Shown here piece after piece: positions 9,341 through 19,536 of a stretch of DNA of 28,221 nucleotides. Below the pieces are notes generated by a model that was not told where the DNA came from, searched no databases, and saw only the letters and a program-made list of their open reading frames with translations. Numbering within the stretch: position 1 is the first letter of the stretch; every line of letters starts with the position of its first letter. Location of the stretch: NCBI RefSeq assembly GCF_000350225.1, contig NW_005179305.1, forward strand, positions 1 through 28,221, given 5' to 3'. The DNA is from Chondrus crispus. Its lineage: Eukaryota > Rhodophyta > Florideophyceae > Gigartinales > Gigartinaceae. A program made the translations under genes and the position numbers.

Positions 9341-9683
9341 GCGGTGTCTCAGCTCGTGATTCCAAGAAGTCCACAATGAGGTATCTTGATTTCGTGTCAA
9401 TTATCGTGAGTGTGTACTTGTTTCCTTGGCGTGAGGGCGGTTTGAACAGTCCGCATATGTCACTGCTGAACGCTGCTCCTACTGGGTACCTGTGTGTGGT
9501 TGGGTAGTGCGCGGCCGGTTGTTGTTTCGCGGCTGCGCAGCTCGAGCAGGTGATGCGTGGGGGTCTTTGTCTCAACGTGGGTGGGAGGTTGGGCAAGAGG
9601 CCGAGCTTTGCTATTTTGTGAAGCGTGGCGGGGCGTATGTGATTGAAGATCACATGTGTAGAGCACTGTACCGCTACGTTGCA
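9341..9683 (-). pseudogene. Ty1/copia integrase fragment of relic D, cut by element A
   Basis: On the minus strand this encodes the end of the copia zinc-finger region and the start of the integrase core. A CSSC pair follows LHKIAKLGLLPNLP, then SSDICG contains the first catalytic Asp, followed by YTLTIIDTKSRYLIVDF. The rest of the core (second Asp and Glu) is missing because element A begins exactly where this frame stops making sense. The frame extends upstream only to about 9698, where a stop appears. It joins conceptually to the protease fragment at 23148-23604, from which it is separated by E and element B. Confidence 0.8.
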
Positions 9684-9700
9684 TGACAGGACGCGTTATA

Positions 9701-9869
9701 CACGTGGTCATACCCCACGTGTATCCGTGTCATACCCCACGTGCATTCGTGTCATACCCCACGTGTATCCGTGTCATACCCCACGTATACCCGTGTCATA
9801 CTCCACGTGTACCCGTGTCATACTCCCCGTATACCCATGTCCACAACCACGTGTCACGGTTGTCATACT
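9701..9869. repeat. 22-bp tandem repeat with CACGTG cores
   Basis: About 7.5 units of 22 bp, of the form CCACGTGTATCC plus GTGTCATACC, occupy this stretch. The first complete unit is at 9715-9736; later units are at 9737, 9759, 9781, 9803, 9825 and 9847 with increasing divergence. Five or six keep CACGT or CACGTG, the core of bHLH and bZIP sites, so an enhancer array in an LTR is plausible. Confidence 0.85.
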
Positions 9870-10091
9870 ACTCTATTTAGTTGGATATTATTATTATTGT
9901 GCCGACGGCGACTACTATATAGTCGACGTCCGTCCCAAAGTAAAACCGACGCGAAGCCTTGGGTTCTTTCCGATGTTTCTGGATTCTCGGTAGTAGCCTC
10001 GCGCCTGTACTCGCCCACTCTGTGCGACACCACGCGAACCCATCCACTTCCCCGAATCTCCTCTTTCCTACCGCGCGCTGCTACTGAGGTC

Positions 10092-10096
10092 CTCTA
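10092..10096. repeat. Target-site duplication of element B, left copy
   Basis: CTCTA lies immediately before the 5' LTR and recurs at 22678-22682 immediately after the 3' LTR. A five-base duplication is usual for Ty3/gypsy elements. It proves that 10097-22677 is one insertion. Confidence 0.95.
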
Positions 10097-10768
10097 TGTA
10101 GCATAACCCCCCCCCGGGGGCTTTATTTTAGATTAGATCAACTCCGAATCGGATCAGGTACTGTAGGGCTCGATGCTCTACAGTAGCACCACGTGTACCC
10201 CCAAGTACAGGGGGCGCACGTGTACACGTGTACACGCGGGACCGAAGAGCGCGCACACACGTGTACTGTCAGCCCCGATGGCTGACAGTATTACAGTGTC
10301 GACCGACCGCTACAGTACGTCGCTACAGTACATCAGTACTGTACTATTATGATATGTTATTATGTACATTAAATATGGAGCGGACGGGCGGCGGGAAAAG
10401 GCGACAAGGACGGACTTGTCGACGACCGACCGCCGGGGGCCGACGCCCCGCTTATTCTAACCGCGCGCCTTTTCCTTCGCGCGCGTTAGACGACACCGAG
10501 TGCGGGTAGAGGACGCGTGACGCACGCCCACGAGCCGGATCCACCTCCGCCCGTCGGTACTGGATCGTTACCCAGTACCGCACCGGGGCGTCGAGGCGTC
10601 GATCCGCTTGCGCGTGCGCCCGTCCTCCCCCGATCCCGCTCTACCACGCTACCCCGGCCCGTGCTCCGGTTCCGTAGCGGGTGTCCGTCTTCCCTTGTCT
10701 TCTCCCTCTCGAGGGTCTCCGCAAGAACTGAGTATACACCCCTCTCCGTTGGGGGTGTTTATACTACA
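10097..10768 (+). repeat. 5' LTR of element B (672 bp)
   Basis: TGTAG...CTACA. It carries the promoter region. TACTGTA/TACAGTA motifs are clustered up to about 10345, a TATA-like TTAAATAT lies near 10369, and the following GC-rich part holds a hairpin (TCTAAC plus GCGCGC arms, 10456-10468 with 10479-10490), the palindrome GGTACTGG/CCCAGTACC and a terminal hairpin ACACCCC/GGGGGTGT. About 20 differences from the 3' LTR are scattered, mostly transitions. Confidence 0.95.
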
Positions 10769-10769
10769 G

Positions 10770-10787
10770 TGGTCTCCCAACCTAGAA
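10770..10787 (+). promoter_or_regulatory. Candidate primer-binding site of element B
   Basis: TGGTCTCCCAACCTAGA begins two bases after the 5' LTR. TGG pairs with a tRNA CCA end, as in most gypsy elements. I could not match the rest to a tRNA I know, so the primer is unassigned. TGGTCTCCC recurs at 22813-22821 after the putative LTR of E. Confidence 0.6.
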
Positions 10788-10845
10788 GACCCCGAGATCT
10801 CTCCGTGAAGACTTCCGCTTCCCTCAGCGAACCGATCGCGTCGAG

Positions 10846-13258
10846 ATGAGCCAAGAGTTTGAGCCCTCGATCCGCTCTGAAGCGGCGGATCTGAGTCCGG
10901 CCGCTGTGCAGTCCCCATCCGCCCCGTCGGGCGACGGCGACGCAGGTCCTCGTGACCGCGAACCGTCGCTCGGATCCTCCGAGGAAAGAGCGGCGGCGAT
11001 GTTCGAACGCATAGCCGAATACATCGAGAAAGTCCGTACTTCCCTTCGGATCGATGTATCGGACCATGTATACACTCGATGTATGGCCGAACTCCGCTCC
11101 CTGCGTGAAGGGAGGTTCGATAGAGTGACGCAGTCCTTAGAGAATCTCCGAGCACTGATCGACGAGTTACACTCGCCGATAGTGCTCGTCGAAGACTCCC
11201 GTTTCGCCTCGCCCGGACCGTCCGGGCAAGGTCGCCCTGAGAGGCCGACCTCGGTGAGACGACCCGAAGACCGAACCTCTCCGTCCGCAGAGCAATTGGG
11301 TGCGTTCGCGCACCTCTCCGCTGAGCTCGACGCCACTCGTCGGCGTGCTCGTGACATGGAACGTACCATGGCCGAAAGGCTACCCGGTGCCCCCTCGAGA
11401 GGGCCCGGTGGTACCGTACCTCCGAGCGCCGCCGCCCCCGAAGGTTGGCGTCCGACTGGTGCCGCTACCAGTCGGACTGCAGAAGGAATCCGGAGAACCG
11501 ATGTTCTCCGTCGATCCCCGCTGGGGCGGCTATCCGCCGGCGAGTTACGCCGAGCATCCAGGTCCGGTAGTCGTCCGTACGCTACCGGTTACCTCCTTCG
11601 GCACGCTGGGTCCCGCTGAACCCGGGCTCGAGCCGGTACATACGATGATCCAAGAGTTCAGCGCCGTTGCTGACTATCGTATGTACCGCTTGGATAGCAC
11701 CTCGAGGCTCGTTACCTCGGGTGACGCGGGACGGATCGCGAAGTATGTCCAACGCTGTCGTGGGATCCGTCCCACGATGCGAAGCTTCGACGGTACCGAC
11801 CCGATCCAGCTGCTGCCGTTCTTGAAGGATATCCGAATCACGTTCAAATCGCAACACCTGACCGAAGGTGTTGCGGTACGAGTCCTCGCGCACTTCCTCG
11901 AGCGCGACGCGGAGCGCCTGTATACGAGTTATACGATGCGTGGCCTCCGCGCCGGCCAGCTCCACGACGACGTGAGCTGACCGGGGCTCGTGAATCAATT
12001 CCTAAAACGCTACCTCACGGACGACGTGTTAGGTGAAGCGTACGACGCTGTCGTTACGGCGCGACAGCAATCGCATGAGACGGAAAGCACGTTTGCTGAC
12101 CGACTCGAGACTGCCGCGTTCCGATGCACGGCAGTCTTCTCCGAACAGTCCCTCGCGCACTACTTCGTGCGGGAACTTGCACCGGCAACCCGTGCCGCAG
12201 TATCTGAAACTGTGCAAAGGCTGCCAGGCAGTCAGAAGACCGATCTTCCGACCATCCGCCGTATCGCCACGGCGGAAGGTCCAACGTACCGCGCCCGGCG
12301 CGGTTTACCTCTGCCGGATTCGAAAACGGCAGGGAGGGCTGGCTGGACTACGAAGTCCGCCGCGACAAGTTCGCCCGCCTCGACCCTCCATATCGGAGAG
12401 GATGAGTGGCAGGCCGACCCTGTCCTCATTACGCAAGGACCAGGGCCCGTGGGGGCACGAACCCCCTCACCGATGTCGACCGGAACGACATCGAGTTACG
12501 CGACCGCATTCGCGGCTACTCCGAGAGTGGCAAAGGGCACGGACCCTCGCGTCGCCGAGCTCGATATCTCGAGTCGAGATAGGGGAAGCGCCTCGCCTCG
12601 CGTGCCCCTCCTCACCGATGAGGAGGCGCGGCACGCGGCGACCTTCGCCTCAACGGACGGCAGCGCGTACGTGTGCTGGCTATGCCGTACGTACGGGCAT
12701 GCCATGTACGCGTGCCCGTTCCTGTCGCCGGAACAACGAATGTTCACGGCGTACAGGAACTACCGCTACCAGATGGAGACGCGCCCCGGTGCGCGTAATC
12801 TCCTCCGGCAGGCGGCGGGCGAAGGCCGTCCCCCGCGTCAAGGTTTCCCGAACCGATCGGGCGGGTACCGTCGTAACGAAGTCGATCGTCGGGATCGACC
12901 CGCCTATCGCCAGGCGGACACAAGGTACCCGCACCAAGGAGAGAGAGAGGACCGAGACCGTTCTCGGTTACCCCAACAGGTACAAAATGCGATAATGTAC
13001 CTGCAAGACTGGGTAGAGGATCCGTACCCTCTACCCACAGACGGTCACGAAGGCGAGCCGACTCGCTTCGTCCCCCATATCCTGCGACGACCGGACGCCG
13101 CAGGTCAAGGCCCGGAAGTACTCGAATACTTCGCCACGGCCGCCGAGCCGCGGTGGGGGAATCGTCCCGACCCACGCGGCCGGCTACCGGAAGAAGACCT
13201 GGCTGTCGATAGCCAGGAGGTTAGCTCCGATAGCACGGGTAGTTCGAAAAAAGGGTAA
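10846..13258 (+). pseudogene. gag: Gag of element B, with one frameshift and one stop
   Basis: Gag would form the particle that packages element RNA. It starts at the ATG at 10846, 77 bp after the LTR. The N-terminal part (frame to about 11400) is charged and partly helical. The frame then shifts by one somewhere between about 11370 and 11480 and continues to an in-frame TGA at 11978-11980. It resumes in the same frame and ends at 13256-13258. The piece around 11780-12200 (FLKDIRITF, FLKRYLTDD, FADRLETAAFRC) looks like the retrotransposon gag core. A CCHC zinc knuckle, CWLCRTYGHAMYAC, lies at about 12673-12714, followed by an Arg-rich tail. Gag ends right after a run of six A, where the pol frame takes over. 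Confidence 0.85.
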
Positions 13259-16200
13259 AGACGGTTACGTACACGCGGTCGCGTGAGCCGTCTTTTCCCC
13301 ACGAACTAGACCCGACCCCGCGTGCTCGCCGAGGACACGGGGGGTATTGTCCGATAATACATCCCCCGCTACCGGAGGCGAACACGGGAGCTCCTGTAAT
13401 GCCGATACAGGAGGGAGCGCACGTCGAGGCCTCCGAAGGCCCGACGTTAGGAGGACAAGACACCGGGACAGCCGACGTCCCGGGGAGGCCTAAAAATGGC
13501 GACGGGGGCAACGACGACCGAAAAGATTCGGTCGACCCCCTGACTCCCGCGAGCCCAAGGTCGCCGGAGAAGGGTTCGTGTCGTACGGACTCGAATAATC
13601 CGGGGGGCGTCACTGATCCGCGGACGCCCCAAGGAAGGGGGAGAAGGAAACGCAAGCGGGGCCAGCACCGAAATCGAAGGCCCCGGCGGAACGACTTCAC
13701 CGATAAGGCCGCCCCGAAGGTTGTCGACGGCGTCATTTGCCTTATGACGTCGAAGATTTACAACGTCCTCGGCTCGATAGTCACAGAGGGAAATGCATTC
13801 AAACCCCGCACGATCGCCGTTGATACGTGCTCAGGGTATAATCTGGTGAGGAAGGCCGACCTTCCCCCCGATTGGACGCGTTACGTCGTGCACGACGCAC
13901 CTCTGCCACGATTGGCAGGCGCGAATAGCAACCCCCTCAAGCTTTTGGCCGTCGTCCGCCTGGCTGTGCGGTTGAGGAACACGGTGTTCCGAATTCCGTT
14001 CGTAGTCGCAGACCAGCTCGCCGTGCCGGTTCTCCTCGGCACGGCCTTCATCGATACGCACGTGCGATGTATCGACATCGAGGCTCAACGGATGGAGCTG
14101 CGCCAAGGCGGCTCTGTTGCCATCGTCGACGGAAAAGGGGAGCCGACTCCCCGTACCAGGCGTAGCGGACGCCAAACGAGACGGCCCGATGTACGAGAGG
14201 AGGCCCCGCAGGCGATCCAAATCGCCCGCTGGGTTACCATCCCCGCGAGGTCGCAAGCCCGAGTGCGCGTCACCACTGCGGGGAGGGGCCTCGTATTCAT
14301 GGAGCCGAAGCCGTCACTTCAACACCGACATGGAGTGAGGCTGACGAACGGCGTCGTCGAGGTACTGCCGAATCAGACCTTCGACGTCCTCGTCGCGAAC
14401 TTTTCGCGACGGGAAAGGCGGCTTCCGAAGCACACCGTCGTAGGGTATGCGACGCGCAACACCCTCGCGATCCTGACGCCCGAACGTCGCGTCGCCGAGG
14501 GGGTCGCACACGCGCTACACCTGACCGACTTGACCGATCAAGTCGGGAAGGCAAGAGCTGGACGACCAAGCTCCGATGAGCTAGAGAGCGTTAGGAGGGA
14601 ACAGGTGGGTACGGACGATCGGCCACCTAGAGACCAACCGATGGCGGGAGGCACCGTAAACATCCACAAAAAGGATCCCAAAAATCCACCGATGGATTGG
14701 GAAAAAGAGGTGGACTTGTCATACATCGACGATGACAAGCTCCGTGGCCACGTACTCGAGATGCTCCGTAAGCATTCGAGTCTGTGGAGCGGTGCGCTCG
14801 GAACGATCCGAGCCACGGAACACTGCATCCCTCTCGAACCGGGAACGAAACCGATTCGTTCGATGCCCTATCGGAAGGGGCCCGCCATTTGCGAGATGGT
14901 TGCCAAGGAGGTCAACCAAATGCTGAACGCAGGGGTTATCGAACCCGCGAGCACCGAGTGGGCGTCCCCGGTGGTGCTCGTCCCGAATTAAGAAGGCTCT
15001 CTTCGGTTCTGCGTGGACTACCGGCGTCTCAACGCGAAGACCGCAGCGGATTCGTATCCGCTGCCCCGGATGGACGACTGCATCGACTCGTTAGGAGATG
15101 CAGCCGTCTTTACGACGTTGTACTGCAATTCCGGTTATTGGCAGATCCCCGTCACTCCGGAGGACCGGGATAAGACCACGTTTACGACGCACATGGGCAC
15201 GTTTCGCCACCTGCGCATGCCGTTCGGACTAAAAGGGGCACCGGCCACCTTCCAACGTGCATTGGATATTATCCTTTCCGAAGTCCGCTGGCAAATATGC
15301 CTCGTCTATCTCGATGACGTCATAGTGTTCTCGCGTACGGACGCGGAACACGCGAAGCATCTCGACACTGTCTTGAGCTTGTTAGGGAGTGCCGGCATCT
15401 CCCTCAAGCTCAAGAAGTGTAGCTTCTTTCAACCGAAGGTACACTACCTGGGGCACGTCATCTCCCCAGGTAAGTTGAGCGTGGCCGATACGGCGGCCGA
15501 CGCCTTCCGAACGTTCACGTTCCCGAGGACGCTGACGCAAGTGCGCTCGTTCCTCGGGGCGTGTAACGTATATCGCCGCTTCGTTAAGGGCTTCTCGAAA
15601 ATAGCCCGTCCGTTGACGGATATGACGCGCAAGGATTCCGATCCTGACTTCTATAATCCTACCGAGGATCAACTCCAGGCGTTCGAGAACCTTAAGGAGT
15701 GCATGCTCGCTCCGCCGATCCTCGCGTTGCCTCGGCATGGACGACCGTACATGATCGACACCGACGCGAGCGCCTACCAACTAGGCTGCACACTGCTCCA
15801 AGAGCACGACCAGCCAAACGATTGGCGCCCCGTTGGGTATTGGTCTTACTCGCTGAACGACAGCGAACGAAACTACAGCGCTACCGAGCGCGAATGCTTC
15901 GCCGTAGTGTGGGCCGTCCGCACACTACGGCCGTACGTTGAAGGCACGAAGTTCACAGTCCGAACGGATCACGACGCCTTGAGGTGGCTCATGTCCCTCA
16001 CCGAGAGTTCCGGAAGACTCACCCGGTGGCGGCTACGTCTGGCTGAATACGACTTCACCATTCAGTACCGCCCCGGGCGCGTGCACCAGGTACCGGACGC
16101 CCTGTCACGCCTCGTGTCGCCGAGAGTCGTCGACGACCCTCGCCCCAGCGTCGAGGTGGATGACGACATTCCCACCTTCGACACGGGCACGACCGTTCGA

Positions 16201-17978
16201 GACGTATCGAACGAGCTCGCGGGCCACGTTGGCATCGCGAGCTGCGACCACGAGGTCGAGCACATCTTCGCGACGACACGGAACCAAGCCAGCTCACGAA
16301 GAAGGTCGCGCGCCCGAGCGCGCGACGAGCCGAGGGGCGACGACGAAGCCCCCGCTCTCCAAGGACCCAATTCGTTCTGGGAGGAGAATGAAGAGTTCGA
16401 CGCCACCGACATCGAGCGCACCGCAGACCACGAGGCTGGCGCGCTCGACTCTTCGGTCGCCCCTCTGCAGGACGACCTTCCGGCTCCTCTTACGATAGAG
16501 GAGATTGCCGACGAGCAACGCGTGGATGACTTCTGCCAAACCGTTTTGGCACGACAGTCAGAGTCCCGGGACTCCGCGTTCTTCGAGGACCACCAGGGGG
16601 TGCTCAAACGGAGACACCCCTTCGACCCTGCTATCGCGCAGGTGGTGGTACCTCGGACGCTCCGCGCTAGGCTCCTTCGCCTGTGCCACAACCCGGTCAT
16701 CGCAGGGCACCCGGGCCAGAACCGTATGTACTACGCGCTCCGTCGCGAGTACTACTGGCCCCATCTGGCCGCAGATGTTGCCGCCACGGTGCGAGGTTGT
16801 CGAACCTGCGCGATGAACCGGGTCAAGCTGAGGAAACATCTCAACCGATTGAGATTGTTTCCAGCTACGAGGCCGCTCGAGAGTCTGGCCATCGACATCT
16901 TGGGGCCGCTCCCCAAGACGAAGGCAGGAAAACGGTTCCTGCTCGTGATTACGGACCGCTTTAGCAAGCTGACGCAAGTCGTGGCGCTCCGCACGATAAC
17001 CGCATACACCGTCGCAGTTGCGTTCTGCCAATCGTGGGTGTTTAAGTACGGCGTCCCGCGCACGTTGCTGTCGGATAACGGACCGCAGTTTAATGCCAAG
17101 TTTTTCCACACCACGTGCCGTGTTCTGGGGATAACTAATATGTACACATCGGCGTACCATCCCCAGACGAACGGGCAAGTCGAGCGATACAACCGAACGA
17201 TCGCTGCGATGCTACGCAACTACGTAGGCGAGCATCAAGATACTGGGACATGTACGTGAGGCCGCTTACGTATGCGTATAACTCCCACGTACACCGCACC
17301 ACCAACACCACGCCGTTCGAGCTCGTGCTCAGCAGACCACCGCCGGAGTTCTCGCTTCGACGAGCCGACGGTGACGTTCCCCCTGCCGACAGGGGGAACC
17401 AACGTGCCGAATTCCCCAAGACCTTGGATTCGACAATCCAGAGGGCCTACGGGAGCCTGCGACGGACGCAGGCTCGCTACAAGCGCGACTTCGATAAGCG
17501 CATACGACGGATCAATTCGCGACTCCATCCGGGAGAGTACGTATACCTCAACCCTACCGACGGGGGGAAGACTTCGAACAAGCTCGCGTCCCCCGCAGTC
17601 GGACCCTACCGCGTCCTCGCGAACGACCACCAAACCATCACGATCGATCGTGATGGGGTCACTGAGCGGGTCTCCGCAGATCGTTGCGTATACGCGCCAC
17701 CGCCGACGGACGAACTACGGGCGAGCACAACAACCCCAGCTGACCTCGCCGACAAGGTCAGAGAGAGGACACAGTACACTGTCGAGCGACTACTGAAGCA
17801 CCGGGATATGGAAGACGGAACTATCGAGTTCCTCATCAAGTGGGCGGATTTCGACACGCCCACCTGGACTGCGCGGACTCACGTCCCGGAGGAGTTGGTG
17901 TCTCGTTACGCCCAACGCCTCCGGAGACGCACCGGCATGGACCTCAACTCAAACGTGAACGCGGACGTTCACGCTTGA
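13243..17978 (+). pseudogene. pol: Pol of element B: protease, RT, RNase H, integrase, chromodomain; inactivated
   Basis: The frame is open from 13243, overlapping gag in the -1 frame; the first ATG is at 13399. Protease: VDTCSGYNLV (about 13824) with VLLGTAFID near 14030; DTCSG is an unusual active site. RT: about 14830-15400, with DD intact in YLDDVIVFS (about 15310), but motif A reads TTLYCNSGYW, so the catalytic Asp is Tyr (codon 15121-15123). RNase H: IDTDASAYQ (about 15755). Integrase: H2C2 finger (about 16690-16815), Asp-Asp-Glu in AIDILGP, SDNGPQF and GQVERYN (about 16894, 17074, 17178), then a GPY-like module. Chromodomain: YTVERLLKHRD ... FLIKW (about 17773-17935). Breaks: TAA at 14989-14991 and a one-base deletion near 17240-17247 that moves the last 240 codons to another frame. 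The deletion and stops suggest decay after insertion. Confidence 0.9.
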
Positions 17979-17989
17979 GGAGGGGGCCC
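17955..17989 (+). promoter_or_regulatory. Hairpin plus polypurine tract 1 at the end of pol, element B
   Basis: Stem GTGAACG/CGTTCAC with loop CGGA (17955-17972) covers the last pol codons, and GAGGAGGGGG (17977-17986) overlaps the stop. The 35-bp block matches 21970-22004, before the 3' LTR, at about 31 positions. The 4 kb between the two copies is the accessory module. Confidence 0.8.
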
Positions 17990-19536
17990 CCAACCGCTCC
18001 TTTTGGGATAAAGGTAACCGACCGCGGTTGGACAAAATTCCAATAAAGGAGCAAGGACACCGGTCCTCCAACCTCCCCCGACGGGGAGGGAGTCACACGA
18101 CTCCAGGAGCAACACCGGACGAAGATCCTCGAAAGGAGCACGCAAACGCGAAGAAGTTACATGACAGCAAGCAGTACGGGCTGCCCTATGACAGTCCCAG
18201 AGGAAGCGGCAACTAACGGAGAAGAACAACGGACCCTCCCAGCCGACAATACGGACCAGAACCGCGGTAGCCCACAGGGGTATTAACACGACAGCATGAG
18301 TCAGGGAGTCCCGAATCCCCTCGTCGCCACAGGGGCGCAGCAGCGATCTGCATGAACTCTCGAATCGCCAATTGTTGAACGCCAACTCACGGGGTAGGGC
18401 GTGGGATTTCACGCGCTCTGTAGCGTGCCATGCCCACCGAAAGGGTCGCCTCGATAACCTGGCGCCGGTGCGTGAGTACGCGAACGTACGGGGCGCCTAA
18501 AATAAGGCACGAGGAGCAATGGAGGCGTACCCATGCTCAAGGTACGGACCAAGTGAGGACGAGGTGAACAAGCCCGACGCCCAATTAATACGTCGGCGCA
18601 GAACTCGTGCCACAACTGTCGACCCGCCTCACCGTCAGCCTGCGGTACGCACTGTAAATTCGGTACAGACCGTTCTGGCAAACCGCCGCCACCGACGTCA
18701 GAAGGTTAAAAACAGATGAAATTAAGGGTGAATGGGAAATTACACAGCCACGCGCGGGTGGCACGTGCGGGAAGCGCCACCGAGCCACATGTAATCGATG
18801 ACAGGGCAGCGATACGTGCGTCGCGCCCGACACTTGGCAATAACCACCCCACGGGCGGGGACTAATTTTTTGGCAAAAATACATTTTCGCGGGAAAATTA
18901 ATTTTTGCAATTTTTTGCTGATCTAATCAACATCAAGGCGCTGTTGCGCAAGTGCAGTGCTGGACAGCACGCGCGCGCGCATGTCGCGCTGTAGAGCTTG
19001 CGCTCTACAGTAGCTACTGGACAAAAACGCGCACGCGCGCGCTGCATACACGACGCGCTGAACTCCCCCGTGCCCTCTGCCTGCCTTCACCGTGGCCCCG
19101 CGTCTGCGCTCCCTCCTTCCGCCCGCGCGCTGACACGGCGCTGCCCTACGAGCCCTCGCCGCCGACGGCGAGGGGGCCAAAGAGAATTGCATTCGTCGCG
19201 CGCCGCGCCCTCGCCATCGGTGGCGAGGGCCGCGAAGGATAAGGACCGCGCCGCGCATTCGTCGCGTGCCGCGCCCTCGACCGGTTCGAGGGCAAGGGCC
19301 GCTTATCGTTGTTTTAGACCCGGACCGTCCGGGTCTCCTTGCACCCACCCTCCGCCGCCAGCGTGCCGCGCTAGGCGCAGCTGCGAGCGGGAAACACCAG
19401 GGCTCGCGCGAGCCACGCAAGGGGGAGGCTCATCACCGGAACCGCGCGACGCGGGTTAGGGACAAGAACAGAAGATGCGAAGAGTCTTTACGGAAAGCAC
19501 AGGACGAGTCGTCTCGGAACGGGGAACTGTACCCCC
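17990..19536. other. Noncoding, hairpin-rich interval between convergent pol and aORF ends
   Basis: I see no supportable gene here. Near 17991-18052 the arms CCAACCG/CGGTTGG and CTCCTTT/AAAGGAG are followed by an overlapping AATAAA (about 18042), suited to ending the pol transcript. Around 18840-18925 the sequence turns AT-rich. From about 18935 to 19340 hairpins follow one another: GTGCTG/CAGCAC, CTGTAGAGC/GCTCTACAG, CCCTCGCC/GGCGAGGG twice, CCCTCGA/TCGAGGG and GACCCGGA/TCCGGGTC. GCATTCGTCGCG repeats at about 19188 and 19255. The interval would lie at the 3' ends of both transcripts. Confidence 0.6.

Larger units (their letters stand above)
9684..10096 (+). mobile_element. Left part of LTR-like sequence E, split by element B
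   Basis: This interrupts the copia frame after TTGCA (9679-9683); TTGCA recurs at 23143-23147 where the copia frame resumes. The sequence starts TG and has the make-up of the other LTRs here: CACGTGT repeats, then AT-rich DNA with TATATAG near 9916, then pyrimidine-rich leader-like sequence. With 22683-22810 it would form an LTR of about 541 bp followed by a TGG primer-like site. The right end of the interrupted stretch (about 23142) does not end in CA, so the boundaries are uncertain. Orientation is inferred from the promoter-like order. Confidence 0.45.

Noticed and set aside
9701..9869. CRISPR-like array
   Set aside because: Units are contiguous 22-bp tandem repeats with no unique spacers, in eukaryotic LTR-like DNA.
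17990..19536. Small genes in the interval between pol and aORF
   Set aside because: Only short frames, no conserved motifs, and the sequence is dominated by hairpins and AT-rich tracts.
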